Assembly (NCBI GenBank): GCA_021797735.1
Contig: JAJZZE010000054.1
Coordinates: 1-35,561 of the forward strand
DNA from: Thermoplasmata archaeon
Lineage (GTDB): Archaea > Thermoplasmatota > Thermoplasmata > Thermoplasmatales > Thermoplasmataceae
Direction: 5' to 3'
DNA length: 35,561 bases
The notes beneath the pieces are model-generated. The model was not told where the DNA came from. It made no database searches and saw nothing but the letters and a program-made list of their open reading frames with translations. Shown in pieces: positions 24,028 to 34,300 of this stretch (its first letter is position 1; each line of letters starts with the position of its first letter). A program made the position numbers and the translations under genes.

Positions 24028-24795
24028 ATGATTTTAATTATAGCATCAAAAAAGGATAATGCAAGCATGAATATGGCAAACAGATTACTGGAATCGTATG
24101 ATTTTACCAGAATAAATGATGAATACTTTTATAAAAATTATAAATTGAGATTTATAAATACATTGCATATATATACAGACCTCGATGACCTGAATGATAT
24201 CGATTCGGTAATATTTTTATCCAAACATTCCTCTGCTGCAGATATTAAATCATTAACTGTTCATGCAATAGGCAATTTCAGAAAGGCAGAATTAGGTGGC
24301 CATGATAATCAAATTGTATGCTCTGACCCTGAACGTATGAGTTCTTCGTTAAGGTATATAAAAAACAATTACAGTGATAATTATTTTGAAATTACATTTG
24401 AGGCAACCCATCATGGACCATACATTGAGAAACCCTCATATTTTATTGAGATAGGTACAACTGAAAATGAATGGAATAAGGATGAAATACTGGATTTAAT
24501 GGCACATTCAATAATTGATAATGAGATTAAAAATTATGGAAATTTTATCGGTGTTGGTGGTGGCCATTATGCACCTAAAATAAGTGATTACTTCTTTAAG
24601 AATGAGATTAATATAGGTCATATAATACCCAAATACGTACATGAGTATATAGAAAAGCAGGAAATAATAAATGCTGTTAAAAAAACACCGAACTGTAAAG
24701 GCTTTTTAATGGATAATCATGGTACAAAATCCAGGGTTAAAACTTTTGTAAATGAAATCTCCGATTCGGATGGGTTGGAAGTTATAAAAATATAA
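24028..24795 (+). CDS. dtdA: D-aminoacyl-tRNA deacylase (archaeal DtdA type)
   Basis: Hydrolyses D-aminoacyl-tRNAs, recycling tRNA that was mischarged with D-amino acids. The archaeal/plant type (DTD2) is recognised by MILIIASKKDNASMNMAN at the N-terminus, EATHHGPYIEKPSYFIEIGT in the middle, and FIGVGGGHYAPKISD, with the His and Gly residues of the active site. About 255 residues from ATG 24028, a normal length. An in-frame TTG at 23989 would add an AT-rich, unlike-family stretch and is rejected. The gene lies 252 bases before the PLP/DUF1611 cluster, which is notable given a possible D-amino acid link. Confidence 0.93.
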   Translation: MILIIASKKDNASMNMANRLLESYDFTRINDEYFYKNYKLRFINTLHIYTDLDDLNDIDSVIFLSKHSSAADIKSLTVHAIGNFRKAELGGHDNQIVCSDPERMSSSLRYIKNNYSDNYFEITFEATHHGPYIEKPSYFIEIGTTENEWNKDEILDLMAHSIIDNEIKNYGNFIGVGGGHYAPKISDYFFKNEINIGHIIPKYVHEYIEKQEIINAVKKTPNCKGFLMDNHGTKSRVKTFVNEISDSDGLEVIKI

Positions 24796-25047
24796 TTGGG
24801 GTATCTCACAATGGTTGGTACTATACCTGAAACACTTCAGAAAGGATAAACGGGAAAAGGGACACTGTAAGCTGTGAATGGGGATATGAACACAATGATG
24901 TACAGTTCCCGGTTGATACCCTTCACGCCTGAAATGATGAATAAACTCTATGAATTGTATAAAAATGGATGGGCTAACGGCAGAAAATCACCCTATTTAA
25001 ATACTAAAACTTTAAATATAAATTTAGATTATTATTTTTGAAATAAA
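24796..25047 (+). other. Intergenic stretch with a short open frame and a promoter
   Basis: GGGTATC (24799-24805) and GATACCC (24915-24921) form an inverted repeat. A 51-codon open frame (24886-25041, starting MNTMMYSSRLIPFTPEMMNK) is seen but has no recognised family and ends in the promoter region, so I do not call it a gene. TTTAAATATAAAT at about 25011-25023 is a TATA-like box around 30 bases before the ATG at 25048. Confidence 0.4.
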
Positions 25048-26010
25048 ATGGAAACTGAAGCAAACATAGATGCAGAGGATGAACCACCAGGTAGTCCATT
25101 AATAAGAGAAAGTAATATAGGCAATTTTTTAGATAAAGAGAATATGCTTTTAAAATATGAGGGTGCAAATCCTACAGGCACACAGAAGGATAGAATATCA
25201 AGGAAACATGTTGAAAATGCTATTTCTAAGGGCTATGACAGGATATCTGTTGCAACATGCGGCAATTATGGTGCTTCAATAGCATATTATGCAGAAAAAT
25301 ATGGTATAAAGGCCATAATAGGAATTCCCTCAGATTATTCAAATATAAGGTATGATGAAATAAAAGAATATAATGCGGATATTATTGAAAAACCATTGAA
25401 ATATGAGGAAATGGTTGAATACATAAGGGATTTATCAAATAAAAATAACTGGTATGATGCAAGCCCCGGATCTAAAAATAAGAAAATAGATATAGAGGGT
25501 TACAGTGAAATTGCATATGAGATATATAACCAGCTGTCGTATATTCCAGATTATATATCTATTCCTGTGGGCAATGGAACAACACTATACGGAATTTATA
25601 GGGGTTTTTACGATCTTTATAAGAATAATAGGACAGATAAGATTCCAGAATTTATTGCATCGAGTACAGTAAATGGAAATCCTATAATTGACTCATTTTT
25701 AAATGATTATAAAAAAATTCATGAAATAAACCCAGAAAATATAATGGAAACAGAAATAAATGAACCGCTGGTATCATACAGGTCATATGATGGACAGAAT
25801 GCATTAAATGTTTTATATAAAACTGGTGGAAAGGCGGTTTATGTGACAGATGATGAGATGTATGAACTATCCAGAGACTTTAAAAAATATGATGATTTAT
25901 CTGTGCTGCCGGCATCCACAGCAGCAGTAGCTGCAGCTTTAAGAATAGTAGATGATGAAACCTGTGTAATTGTTTTAACTGGAAGTGATAAAATATGGAA
26001 AAGGCAGTGA
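25048..26010 (+). CDS. Threonine synthase-like fold II PLP enzyme
   Basis: A 320-residue PLP enzyme of fold type II (threonine synthase/cysteine synthase group). Visible elements are LKYEGANPTGTQKDR with the PLP Lys at K47, TCGNYGAS (70-77) as the substrate/PLP phosphate loop, PVGNGTTLYGIYRG as the glycine-rich loop, and LPASTAAVAAAL near the C-terminus. Threonine synthase itself is usually over 350 residues and has an N-terminal extra domain, so this may act on another substrate. It overlaps the next gene by 16 bases, suggesting obligatory co-translation. It heads a three-gene operon with DUF1611 and PP-loop genes. Catalysis is likely; the product is not known. Confidence 0.82.
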   Translation: METEANIDAEDEPPGSPLIRESNIGNFLDKENMLLKYEGANPTGTQKDRISRKHVENAISKGYDRISVATCGNYGASIAYYAEKYGIKAIIGIPSDYSNIRYDEIKEYNADIIEKPLKYEEMVEYIRDLSNKNNWYDASPGSKNKKIDIEGYSEIAYEIYNQLSYIPDYISIPVGNGTTLYGIYRGFYDLYKNNRTDKIPEFIASSTVNGNPIIDSFLNDYKKIHEINPENIMETEINEPLVSYRSYDGQNALNVLYKTGGKAVYVTDDEMYELSRDFKKYDDLSVLPASTAAVAAALRIVDDETCVIVLTGSDKIWKRQ

Positions 26011-27023
26011 TATTATCCGAGGGAGTTTTTGCAACAACTTATGGCAAAACGGCAAATGGCCTTGTAAGGTATAGCAAACGTTATGATATAGTTGCAGTTA
26101 TAGATTCAAGATATTACGGCCTGGATGCAGGATATGTTTTAATGGGCAAGGAAACGGGAATAAAAATTATAAGCAATATAACTGAGGCAAAAAATCTTGG
26201 CTGTGAAACATTGATAATAGGTGTTGCAACGGATGGTGGCTATTTACCACTTGAATACAGAAAATATGTTTCCGACGCCATAGCGGCTGGAATGAATATA
26301 GTGAGTGGTTTACACCAGTATATAAGTGATGACCCGGAATTCAGTAAATTAGCAAAAATATATAATGTAAAAATAACGGATGTAAGAAAAATTTTTAATA
26401 AATATGAATATACGTTTACAGGTAAAATAGAGGGAGTAAAATCAAAGAAAATAGCTGTTTTAGGGACTGATAGTGCTATAGGAAAAAGAACCACAGCAGT
26501 TTATTTAAATAAGGCAATGAATGATATCGGTAAAACCTCTGAGTTAATAGGTACAGGTCAAACATCGTGGATGCAGGGATTTAAATATACCGTGGTTATG
26601 GACTCAATAATAAATGATTTTGTTGCAGGTTCTTTAGAGTATATAACATACCAGGCATGGCTGGAGAAAAAACCGGAATATATGTTTCTTGAGGGGCAGG
26701 GGTCTATACTGCATCCTGCTTACCCGGGGGGATTTGAAATCATAGGTGCAATGAGGCCTGACGCAATAATACTGCAGCATGCACCGAAAAGGAAATACTA
26801 CGATGGGTTCCCTGAATATCCTATAGAATCACTGGATAAATATATCAAGGTTCTGGAACTTGTATCAAATAAAAAGGTTATGGCAATATCACTGAATACA
26901 GAAAACATGAAGGATAATGAAGTGTCTATAGAAAAAGAAAAACTTAGAAAAAAATATAATATACCTGTTTTTGATCCACTGGAAGAATTTGAGAAAATTA
27001 CGGATGCAATCGTTGATTTATAA
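25995..27023 (+). CDS. DUF1611 family P-loop protein (DgcN-like)
   Basis: A protein of 342 residues. Residues 1-140 form a Rossmann-like N-terminal domain (VILSEGVFATTYGKTANGL, then AVIDSRYYG). The second half has a P-loop at 157-166 (GTDSAIGKRT), the family motif FLEGQGSILHPAYPG at 231-245, and RPDAIILQHAPKRKYYDGFP. This is the DUF1611 pattern. One member, DgcN, is a D-glutamate N-acetyltransferase in a bacterial/haloarchaeal D-glutamate pathway; others lie beside dipeptide epimerases. Whether this copy does that is inferred. The gene overlaps the PLP gene by 16 bases and the PP-loop gene by one base (TAATG). Confidence 0.85.
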   Translation: MEKAVILSEGVFATTYGKTANGLVRYSKRYDIVAVIDSRYYGLDAGYVLMGKETGIKIISNITEAKNLGCETLIIGVATDGGYLPLEYRKYVSDAIAAGMNIVSGLHQYISDDPEFSKLAKIYNVKITDVRKIFNKYEYTFTGKIEGVKSKKIAVLGTDSAIGKRTTAVYLNKAMNDIGKTSELIGTGQTSWMQGFKYTVVMDSIINDFVAGSLEYITYQAWLEKKPEYMFLEGQGSILHPAYPGGFEIIGAMRPDAIILQHAPKRKYYDGFPEYPIESLDKYIKVLELVSNKKVMAISLNTENMKDNEVSIEKEKLRKKYNIPVFDPLEEFEKITDAIVDL

Positions 27024-28435
27024 TGTATATCGATAATATAATTTCATTCAATAATATTGAGGTAAATGTAACCGGAATAGAGAAAAAAAGGATAATAGGA
27101 AATATAAAAATTGATGGGCGTGATTTTAAATTAATTTTTACATATAATGATGAAATAAATGTAAATGAAAATATAGCAGGTTTAATATTAACAATGCCTG
27201 TTATAAATTTCACATATTTTTCCAGAAAATTAACATTAAATTATCCAGTTTCGGAAAATGATAGGGATTTAATAAATAAATTTATGAAAATAAATGCACA
27301 TGAAGTTTTTATAAATAAAATAATAAACAGAAGGTATGATTTTATAAAGGAGGAATATTTACCTGAAGAAAAGGATATAAATGAGTATAACGCCTCGGGT
27401 ATTACGGAATTGGTCTGCAATAAAAATTTTGATGATAATTATAATAATATTGTTGATAAACAGAAAGTAATGATAATGTCCTCCAGTGGCAAGGAAAGTT
27501 TACTTGCATATGGAATTTTTAATGAGATAAATAGTAATGATAAAAATTATTCATTTTATTTTGAGGAATCTGGATCACACTGGCTTACTGCTAAAACCGC
27601 ATATGATTACTATAATAAAAATTTTAATAATGTGAAAAAGGTATGGTCAAATGCTGATAGATTTTATCATGAAACATTAAAATATATAAAAATCATAAAA
27701 ATGGAGAATATAGATATAAGATCAGATGATTATCCCATTACAGTTTTTATATTTCCAGTTTATATATTTCTGTTAATCCCATTACTATTAAAATATAACA
27801 TAGGCAATATAATAATGGGTGATGAATTAGATGACCCCAGAGAGATGAATGATTTTCATGGATTAAAATATTATTATGGAATATTTGACCAGACATACGA
27901 TTTCAATGAAATGATTTCTGAATACTTTAAAAACAAAAAAATTGGTTCATATGTTTATTCAGTAGTTTATCCTGTTACCGGTTACATGGAGGAAAAAATT
28001 TTGATGGACAGGTATCACAGTTTGTATTTAAACCAGAGGTCATGCCATTCATGCCATGAAAAGGATAATAGAATATATCCGTGTGGCAAATGCTCTAAAT
28101 GTTTAGGCATTTTATTGTTTATAGATGCAAATAATGGCAATCCTCAGGAGATCCTGTATAACAGTGATGATGTAAGGTTATTAAAAAAAAGGGTAAAAAA
28201 TTCAAGACTGAGACTTGATCCGGATGAGATAAATTATACTGAAATGAAACTTAAATTTATTGATGGTAATTACCGTGATTACGATCATGTGGATGGAATA
28301 CATATAATGCCATATGAAAATGAACCATTTTCAGTAATACCTGATAATTTTAGAAATGAGGTATATGAAATATTTAATAAGTATTCTAACGGTATATATA
28401 AATTAAAAAACAGTGAGTGGGTAAAATTAGATTAA
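27023..28435 (+). CDS. PP-loop ATPase with Cys cluster, MurL-like by eye
   Basis: 470 residues. An N-terminal domain of about 145 residues has no recognised family. A PP-loop SSSGKES follows at 153-159 (cf. SGGKDS of ATP-pyrophosphatases), so ATP is split to AMP and PPi. Downstream are NADRFYHETL (210-219), GDELDDPREMNDFH (266-279) and YSVVYPVTGYMEEKIL (312-327), then five Cys: C341-x-x-C344 and C354-x-x-C357-x-x-C360 (RSCHSC...PCGKCSKC). This arrangement is close to MurL, which epimerises the terminal glutamate of UDP-MurNAc-L-Ala-L-Glu with ATP; I judged this by eye. Murein is absent in archaea, so the substrate must differ. Start codon overlaps the DUF1611 stop. It is last in the operon. 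Confidence 0.7.
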   Translation: MYIDNIISFNNIEVNVTGIEKKRIIGNIKIDGRDFKLIFTYNDEINVNENIAGLILTMPVINFTYFSRKLTLNYPVSENDRDLINKFMKINAHEVFINKIINRRYDFIKEEYLPEEKDINEYNASGITELVCNKNFDDNYNNIVDKQKVMIMSSSGKESLLAYGIFNEINSNDKNYSFYFEESGSHWLTAKTAYDYYNKNFNNVKKVWSNADRFYHETLKYIKIIKMENIDIRSDDYPITVFIFPVYIFLLIPLLLKYNIGNIIMGDELDDPREMNDFHGLKYYYGIFDQTYDFNEMISEYFKNKKIGSYVYSVVYPVTGYMEEKILMDRYHSLYLNQRSCHSCHEKDNRIYPCGKCSKCLGILLFIDANNGNPQEILYNSDDVRLLKKRVKNSRLRLDPDEINYTEMKLKFIDGNYRDYDHVDGIHIMPYENEPFSVIPDNFRNEVYEIFNKYSNGIYKLKNSEWVKLD

Positions 28436-28777
28436 TTATCTAATCCACCAGAAAATTTTTTGACCACACCGGCTCTGGTATAATATTATTTTATCTGTGA
28501 CTTTCTGGGATTTCTGCAACCAGTTTACTCGTGAACTCTGCTTCAATAGTTTCATCACTCATATGATAAGTATTTATTACACTGCTTAAACTTATATAAA
28601 TGTGCCATGTACCGTTCATCCCGGTATTATGATTTTTAAGTTAATCTGTAATATGGAGGTGGCTAATATTAGCACTGGCTTAACTGCCAAGTTTATTGTT
28701 AACATAAACTGCCCACAGTAATCCAATACAGGTTATCTGCTGCTGCAAAATTGGGTTCCAATATGCAGGACTAAAAT
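28436..28777. other. Non-coding stretch with gene fragments on the minus strand
   Basis: On the minus strand, 28491-28562 has a 23-codon frame (MSDETIEAEFTSKLVAEIPE...) with a TTTATATAAG box at 28591-28600, about 33 bases upstream. This could be a tiny gene or the start of a broken one. A second fragment, about 28680-28769, reads PAYWNPILQQQITCIGLLWA and WAVYVNNKLGS before a stop, like the end of a membrane or transport protein. The frame is open back into the end of tsr3, so it may be chance. No intact gene is seen. Confidence 0.3.
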
Positions 28778-29272
28778 TTAAAAATATAGCTTTTCTGTTT
28801 CAATGCAATCTTCATTGCTATTACACTTTGTATAATCATTTAATGGCTCTATATTTGTTTTTATAAAGTTCTGGGACCATGAATACTTTGATATAATATC
28901 TCCGGCAGGGTCATTGTACCCCATAATAAAAAGTGCCGCTGCCAGGGCTTCCAGAGATGATAGTTTACCGGGCTTGCCGTAATTAACGGGATTAACAGGC
29001 AATAACAATGGTAATTTTCTAGAATTTTTACTTTTTATATTTTCTATTGTGCTTATTAAATTCCAGGAGCCATCTATTACAACAATGCCCTTCTCTTCAT
29101 AGATAAATCTATCCCTATTTAATATATAATTATCTGAATATGGTGTCAGAAATAATTTATTATAAATTTTGCTTAACGGTATCCTCTTTGTAATATTATA
29201 CCTTTCAAGTTTTTTCATTGTGGATTTTTTTGGGTCGTCCTGCTTTAAATAAACGTAAAAAATTTTTGCCAT
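28778..29272 (-). CDS. tsr3: rRNA aminocarboxypropyltransferase Tsr3 (DUF367)
   Basis: Transfers the 3-amino-3-carboxypropyl group of S-adenosylmethionine to a hypermodified uridine of small-subunit rRNA. The 164-residue length is normal for archaea. Family motifs are VVIDGSWN, KLPLLLPVNPVNYGKPGKLS, EALAAALFIMGYNDPA, and the C-terminal FSWSQ-type stretch YSWSQNFIKTNIEPLNDY. The start at 29272 (MAKIFYVYLKQDDPKKST) has the family N-terminus with the K-C/K-S-T part. It is divergent from pyrG by about 180 bases. Confidence 0.92.
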   Translation of the reverse strand: MAKIFYVYLKQDDPKKSTMKKLERYNITKRIPLSKIYNKLFLTPYSDNYILNRDRFIYEEKGIVVIDGSWNLISTIENIKSKNSRKLPLLLPVNPVNYGKPGKLSSLEALAAALFIMGYNDPAGDIISKYSWSQNFIKTNIEPLNDYTKCNSNEDCIETEKLYF

Positions 29273-29390
29273 TTATGTTAAATTATATGTTAATATTTAA
29301 TGATATTTTTTATTCTTCAAAAAAATAGCATCGATAAGACCATAGAAATAATTCAGATAGGAATAATAAATGTATGATATAATTTTAAGT

Positions 29391-29405
29391 ATTAATATAT
29401 AAATA
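29391..29405 (+). promoter_or_regulatory. TATA-like box of the pyrG operon
   Basis: ATTAATATATAAATA is centred about 22 bases before an ATG at 29420 and about 59 before the pyrG ATG. Transcription would then start close to 29420-29425, leaving a leader of about 35 bases before pyrG that contains the short frame described separately. Confidence 0.55.
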
Positions 29406-29419
29406 CATAAATAATTAAA

Positions 29420-29452
29420 ATGAAAAAATTTATTAAAGAATTTTTATTATGA
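29420..29452 (+). CDS. Possible 10-codon leader peptide upstream of pyrG
   Basis: ATG 29420 to TGA 29450-29452 encodes [10 protein letters not shown], out of frame with pyrG and ending 4 bases before its ATG. The TATA-like box upstream would place the transcription start near this ATG, so it could be a leaderless peptide whose translation brings ribosomes to pyrG. AT-rich DNA gives such short frames by chance often, hence low confidence. No ribosome-binding site is visible for pyrG itself. Confidence 0.35.
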   Translation: MKKFIKEFLL

Positions 29453-29456
29453 GATA

Positions 29457-31058
29457 ATGCATTATATAGTTATTACTGGAGGTGTAATTTCCGGTTTAGG
29501 CAAGGGAACAATAACCTCAAGCTTATCATATCTTTTAAAGAACAGTGGCTTTAGGGTAACAAATATTAAAATAGACCCGTATTTAAATTACGATGCAGGT
29601 ACAATGAATCCGTACCAGCATGGTGAGGTATTTGTTTTAAATGATGGTGGGGAAGTGGACCTGGATCTGGGAAATTATGAGAGATTCCTGGATACAGATT
29701 TAACCTCGGACAATAATATAACTACAGGAAAAATTTACAAGGAGGTAATAGAGAAAGAAAGGCGTGGCGACTATTTAGGAAGCACGGTTCAGATAATACC
29801 CCATATAACGAATGAAATAAAAAACAGGATAAAAAAGGCTGCAAAGGGTTATGATATTGCCCTGATAGAAGTTGGAGGCACTGTCGGTGATATAGAATCA
29901 ATGCCATTTTTAGAGGCTTTGAGGCAGATGAAGGGCGATAAAGATAATGATATTATTTTTGGCCATGTTACACTGATTCCAGAATCCGGTGGAGAACAGA
30001 AAACAAAGCCAACACAGCACAGTGTAAAGGAGTTGCGGTCTATAGGAATACAGCCAGATATACTGTTCTGCAGATCAGGGAAAAAATTAAACGAAGAGGC
30101 CAGAAAGAAGATATCATTATTTACCGATGTCTCCGAAAATGGAATAGTAAGCGTTTATAATGTAAATAATGTTTATATGGTTCCTGAATTAATGGAAAAA
30201 CAGAATATACTTGGATATGTAAGAGATTTATTTAATTTTGATGACCATACCCTGGATTATACCTTTAAAAATTTTGTTGAAAACATAAAAAACCCAAAGG
30301 AAACGGTAACTGTAGCCATAGTAGGCAAATATATTGATATGGAGGATGCGTATATAAGCCATAAGGAGGCATTTTCGCATATAACGGGGAATACTGGAAT
30401 AGCTGTAAATATAAAATGGGTAAATTCAGATAATCTGGTTAAAAGCGTAGAGGATCTGAAGGATGTTGATGGTATATTAATTCCAGGGGGATTTGGTTAC
30501 CGTGGTGTTGAGGGTAAAATTATTGCAGGAAAATATGCAAGGGAAAATAAAATACCGTATCTTGGCATATGTCTGGGTTTCCAGGTTTCCGTTATTGAAA
30601 TAGCGAGAAATGTTTTAAACCTGGAAAAAGCAAACAGTACTGAATTTGATGAAAATACGGGATACCCTGTTATAGCATTATTACCAGAACAGGAGAAAAT
30701 AAAAGACCTTGGGGGTACCATGAGACTGGGGTCAAAAAAGGTTTTAATAAAAAAAGATACACTGGCATATAAAATATATAATAAGGATACGATATATGAA
30801 AGGCACAGGCACAGATTTGAGGTAAATCCTGAATATATAAACAGATTTGAAAAGTCGGGTGTTATATTTTCCGGAACAGATGATGAAAAACTTAGGATGG
30901 AAATACTTGAATTAAGGGATAATGATAATTACATTGCCACACAGTATCATGCCGAATTTACATCAAGGCCATTAAATCCATCAAAGGTACATTTATATTT
31001 TATAAAAAAATCACTGGAATACAAGAGGGGTAAAATATATGAAAGAAGTATTGAATGA
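29457..31058 (+). CDS. pyrG: CTP synthase
   Basis: Makes CTP from UTP with ATP and glutamine, last step of pyrimidine nucleotide synthesis. The 533-residue enzyme starts [20 protein letters not shown] with the synthetase P-loop and has [20 protein letters not shown]. The glutaminase domain has the catalytic Cys in YLGICLGFQ and the C-terminal His in HAEFTSRP with a Glu further on. Both domains are complete. The 3' end overlaps the next gene (SCP2 domain) by 20 bases. Preceded by a leader with a possible short peptide frame. Regulation by CTP or UTP is known in the family but cannot be seen here. Confidence 0.98.
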   Translation: MHYIVITGGVISGLGKGTITSSLSYLLKNSGFRVTNIKIDPYLNYDAGTMNPYQHGEVFVLNDGGEVDLDLGNYERFLDTDLTSDNNITTGKIYKEVIEKERRGDYLGSTVQIIPHITNEIKNRIKKAAKGYDIALIEVGGTVGDIESMPFLEALRQMKGDKDNDIIFGHVTLIPESGGEQKTKPTQHSVKELRSIGIQPDILFCRSGKKLNEEARKKISLFTDVSENGIVSVYNVNNVYMVPELMEKQNILGYVRDLFNFDDHTLDYTFKNFVENIKNPKETVTVAIVGKYIDMEDAYISHKEAFSHITGNTGIAVNIKWVNSDNLVKSVEDLKDVDGILIPGGFGYRGVEGKIIAGKYARENKIPYLGICLGFQVSVIEIARNVLNLEKANSTEFDENTGYPVIALLPEQEKIKDLGGTMRLGSKKVLIKKDTLAYKIYNKDTIYERHRHRFEVNPEYINRFEKSGVIFSGTDDEKLRMEILELRDNDNYIATQYHAEFTSRPLNPSKVHLYFIKKSLEYKRGKIYERSIE

Positions 31059-31371
31059 ACTGGTAAAAAAAATGAATGACAGGATAGCAAAAGACCCAAA
31101 TTATTCAAAGAAATTGTCCGGGGTAAACAAAACAGTAGAGATTATATTTGACGGAAAGGATTCCTATTATTTTAAAGCGGAAAATGGCCATGTAACAGAA
31201 CCTGTTGAGGGAAAAATTGATGCAAATATAACGGTTGAGGTTAGTTCAGATACTTTTAATAAGATATTATCAAAGGAAGTTAATGCAATGGATGCATATA
31301 TGAAGCAGCAGTTAAAAATAAAAGCATCATTATTAGATAAACTTTTATTAAGTGATCTGCTTAAAGCGTAA
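31039..31371 (+). CDS. SCP2 sterol/lipid-transfer-like domain protein
   Basis: A 110-residue protein of the SCP2 fold. The visible pattern is [20 protein letters not shown], then [20 protein letters not shown], then [20 protein letters not shown], the classic helix-strand end. SCP2 proteins bind lipids or fatty acyl-CoA in a hydrophobic tunnel; in an archaeon the ligand is unknown. It overlaps pyrG by 20 bases and ends one base before polC's ATG, so all three genes are probably translated together. Confidence 0.85.
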   Translation: MKEVLNELVKKMNDRIAKDPNYSKKLSGVNKTVEIIFDGKDSYYFKAENGHVTEPVEGKIDANITVEVSSDTFNKILSKEVNAMDAYMKQQLKIKASLLDKLLLSDLLKA

Positions 31372-31372
31372 C

Positions 31373-34300
31373 ATGATAGACAAAAATCTTGATGATTACA
31401 GTAACAATCTGCGTAAAAAAGTAAAGGAATGCTATGAAGTCGCAGAAGAAGCCAGATCGCAGGGAAAAGATGTTTCTACAGAAGTTGAGATACCGTTAGC
31501 CAATGATATGGCTGAAAGGGTTGAAGAATTAATACATATAAAGGGTATAGCAAATAGTATAAGGGAACTGAGCAAAAAAATGTCCAGGGAAGAGGTTTCA
31601 TTATACGTATCGAAGGATGTTGCAAATTTATTAAAAAACGATAAAAGAGAAGCCCTGGATAAATCCGTAAGGGTTGGCCTGGCAATTTTAACTGAGGGGA
31701 TTTTGGTAGCACCATTAGAGGGCATAAAGGAAGTAAATATAATAAAAAATGATGATGATACAGAGTATGCGGATATAGTATATTCTGGTCCAATAAGAAG
31801 CGCAGGTGGAACTGCACAGGCTTTAAGCGTTTTAATAACGGATATAGTAAGAAGGGAACTGGATATAGGGTCTTTTAAGGCCACGGATGAGGAGGTGGAA
31901 AGGTATATAGAAGAGGTTCAGGCATATAACAGATCAAAACATCTACAGTATTTACCAACACCGGATGAAATAAGAACGGTAATAAAAAATTCACCGGTGA
32001 TGATTGATGGCGAGGGCAGTGAAGAGGATGAAATTTCAGGCCACAGGGATATGAAAAGGATCAAGACAAATAATATTCGTGGCGGTATGTGCCTGGTTCT
32101 ATGTGAGGGTTTGATTCAGAAAGCAAGGAAGGTTTTAAAATACACAAATATAATGAACTTAAAGGAATGGGATATTTTAGAGAATATAGGTAAAAATAAA
32201 AAGGAAGAGAAGGATAATAAATCAGAAAAATATTTAAAGGATATAATAGCAGGGAGACCTGTTTTTGGCTATCCCAACAGACCGGGTGGCTTCAGATTAA
32301 GATACGGTAGATCAAGACTATCAGGACTGGCAGCCGCATCCATAAATCCCATTACAATGTATATTCTTGATGAATTTATAGCCATAGGCTCCCAGATAAA
32401 GGTAGAACTGCCAGGAAAAGCAGCGGCAATTACTCCCTGTGATACCATTGATGGGCCGACGGTTTTATTAAAAAGCGGTGAACATAAAAGGGTAAGAACG
32501 ATTGAAGAGGCATTAAGTATAAGGGATGATATAGACCTGATAACTGACCTGGGTGAAATATTAATTGCCTATGGCGATTTTCTGGAAAATAATAAAAATC
32601 TGGTAAGATCCCCATTTACACTGGAATGGTGGTCATATTATCTAAATGATGATTTAAAAAAATATTTAAATGAAAAACCTGATCAGTACGAAGCAATAGA
32701 TATATCAAGAAAATATAATATACCGTTATACCCGGAATATGATTATTACTGGCATGATATAAGCATGGATGAATTAAATTATCTAATAGATTTAATGGAA
32801 AATTCAAGACTTGCTGATAATAAATTATATATTGATTTACAGGCAAAGGACATATTAATAAAATTGGGAATTGAATTTACAGTAGACAGTAATAGCATAA
32901 TTATAAATGAATACTATCCACTAACTGTATCACTGGGCTTTGATATGGATAAAGACCGGTTAAGTAAAATAAATTCTACAGATAAAGATAATGTTATGGA
33001 TGCTGTAAATGACCTGTCAAAAATAGTAATAAAACCAAGGTCTCCAGTAAGAGTGGGTGCCAGGCTTGGAAGACCTGAAAAGGCTGGAGACCGTAAAATG
33101 AAACCAAAAGTGCATGTTTTATTCCCGATATTGAATTATGGTGATAATAGAAGGTCTATAATCAATGCGGCAAAAAACAGAAGCGAGTATGAAATGGAGT
33201 TAAATTCAAGGCAATGTAAAAATTGTGGAAATAAAACACCGTTTACAATATGCGAGAAATGCGGATCTGTAACATATAGTGAAGATGAAAAAAAGAGGGT
33301 CAAAATAAATCTAAAAGAGGCTTTAGAAAAAGCAGAAACAAGACTGAATGTGTATGATATAAAGGAATTAAAGGGTGTTAAAAAATTAATGTCAAAAATG
33401 TATACCGTTGAACCACTGGAGAAGGGAATATTGAGGTCAAAACATGATATAAGCATTAATAAGGATGGCACATGCAGATATGATATGTCAGATATACCGA
33501 TTACACATTTTAAGAAAAAGGAGCTGAATTTAACCTCTGAACAGTTAATAAAACTCGGTTATAATGATAGGGAAATAAATGAGATATATCCACAGGATAT
33601 AATAATCCCGGAAAATTCTGCAAAATACCTGCTGAATGTTGCCAATTTTATTGACGATTTGCTGATAAAATATTATAATATGGAGCCATATTACATGTGT
33701 AATACCATTGACGATTTAATAGGGCATATAGTAATAGGCCTTGCACCACATACATCAGGCGGTATAGTCAGCAGGGTTATAGGATTTTCAAAGGTTAATG
33801 GCTGTTATGCACATCCCTTTTACCATGCAGCAAAAAGAAGAAACTGTGATGGTGATGAGGATAGTATAATGCTCTTGCTCGATGGTTTATTGAATTTCTC
33901 AAAGAGTTTTCTGCCATCCACTACAGGAGGTTTAATGGATGCACCCTTAGTATTAACGGTATTGCTGGATCCGGAAGAAATTGACAAGGAAGCCATGAAT
34001 GTTGATACGCTGTACAGGTATCCATTAGAATTCTATGAAGAAACAGAAAAGCATAGTTCTCCAGCAAAGGTTGAAAATATAATGAAAACCATGAAAATAA
34101 AAATGAAGGAAGAAAATAAATATACGGATTATGGATTTTCATTCGATACGTCGGATTTAAACGAGGGTGTTGGTTTATCGGCATATAAAACAATTGATTC
34201 CATGGAGGAGAAAATAGAAAAACAGCTTGGACTGGCAACAAAATTAAGGTCTGTGGATGAAAATGACGTTGCCGCCAGGGTTATTTCATCACATTTCCTG

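Noticed and set aside
28680-28790. Frameshift in tsr3 extending the protein
   Set aside because: Tsr3 already has its complete C-terminal motifs and a normal length; the extra open frame is short and unlike the family.
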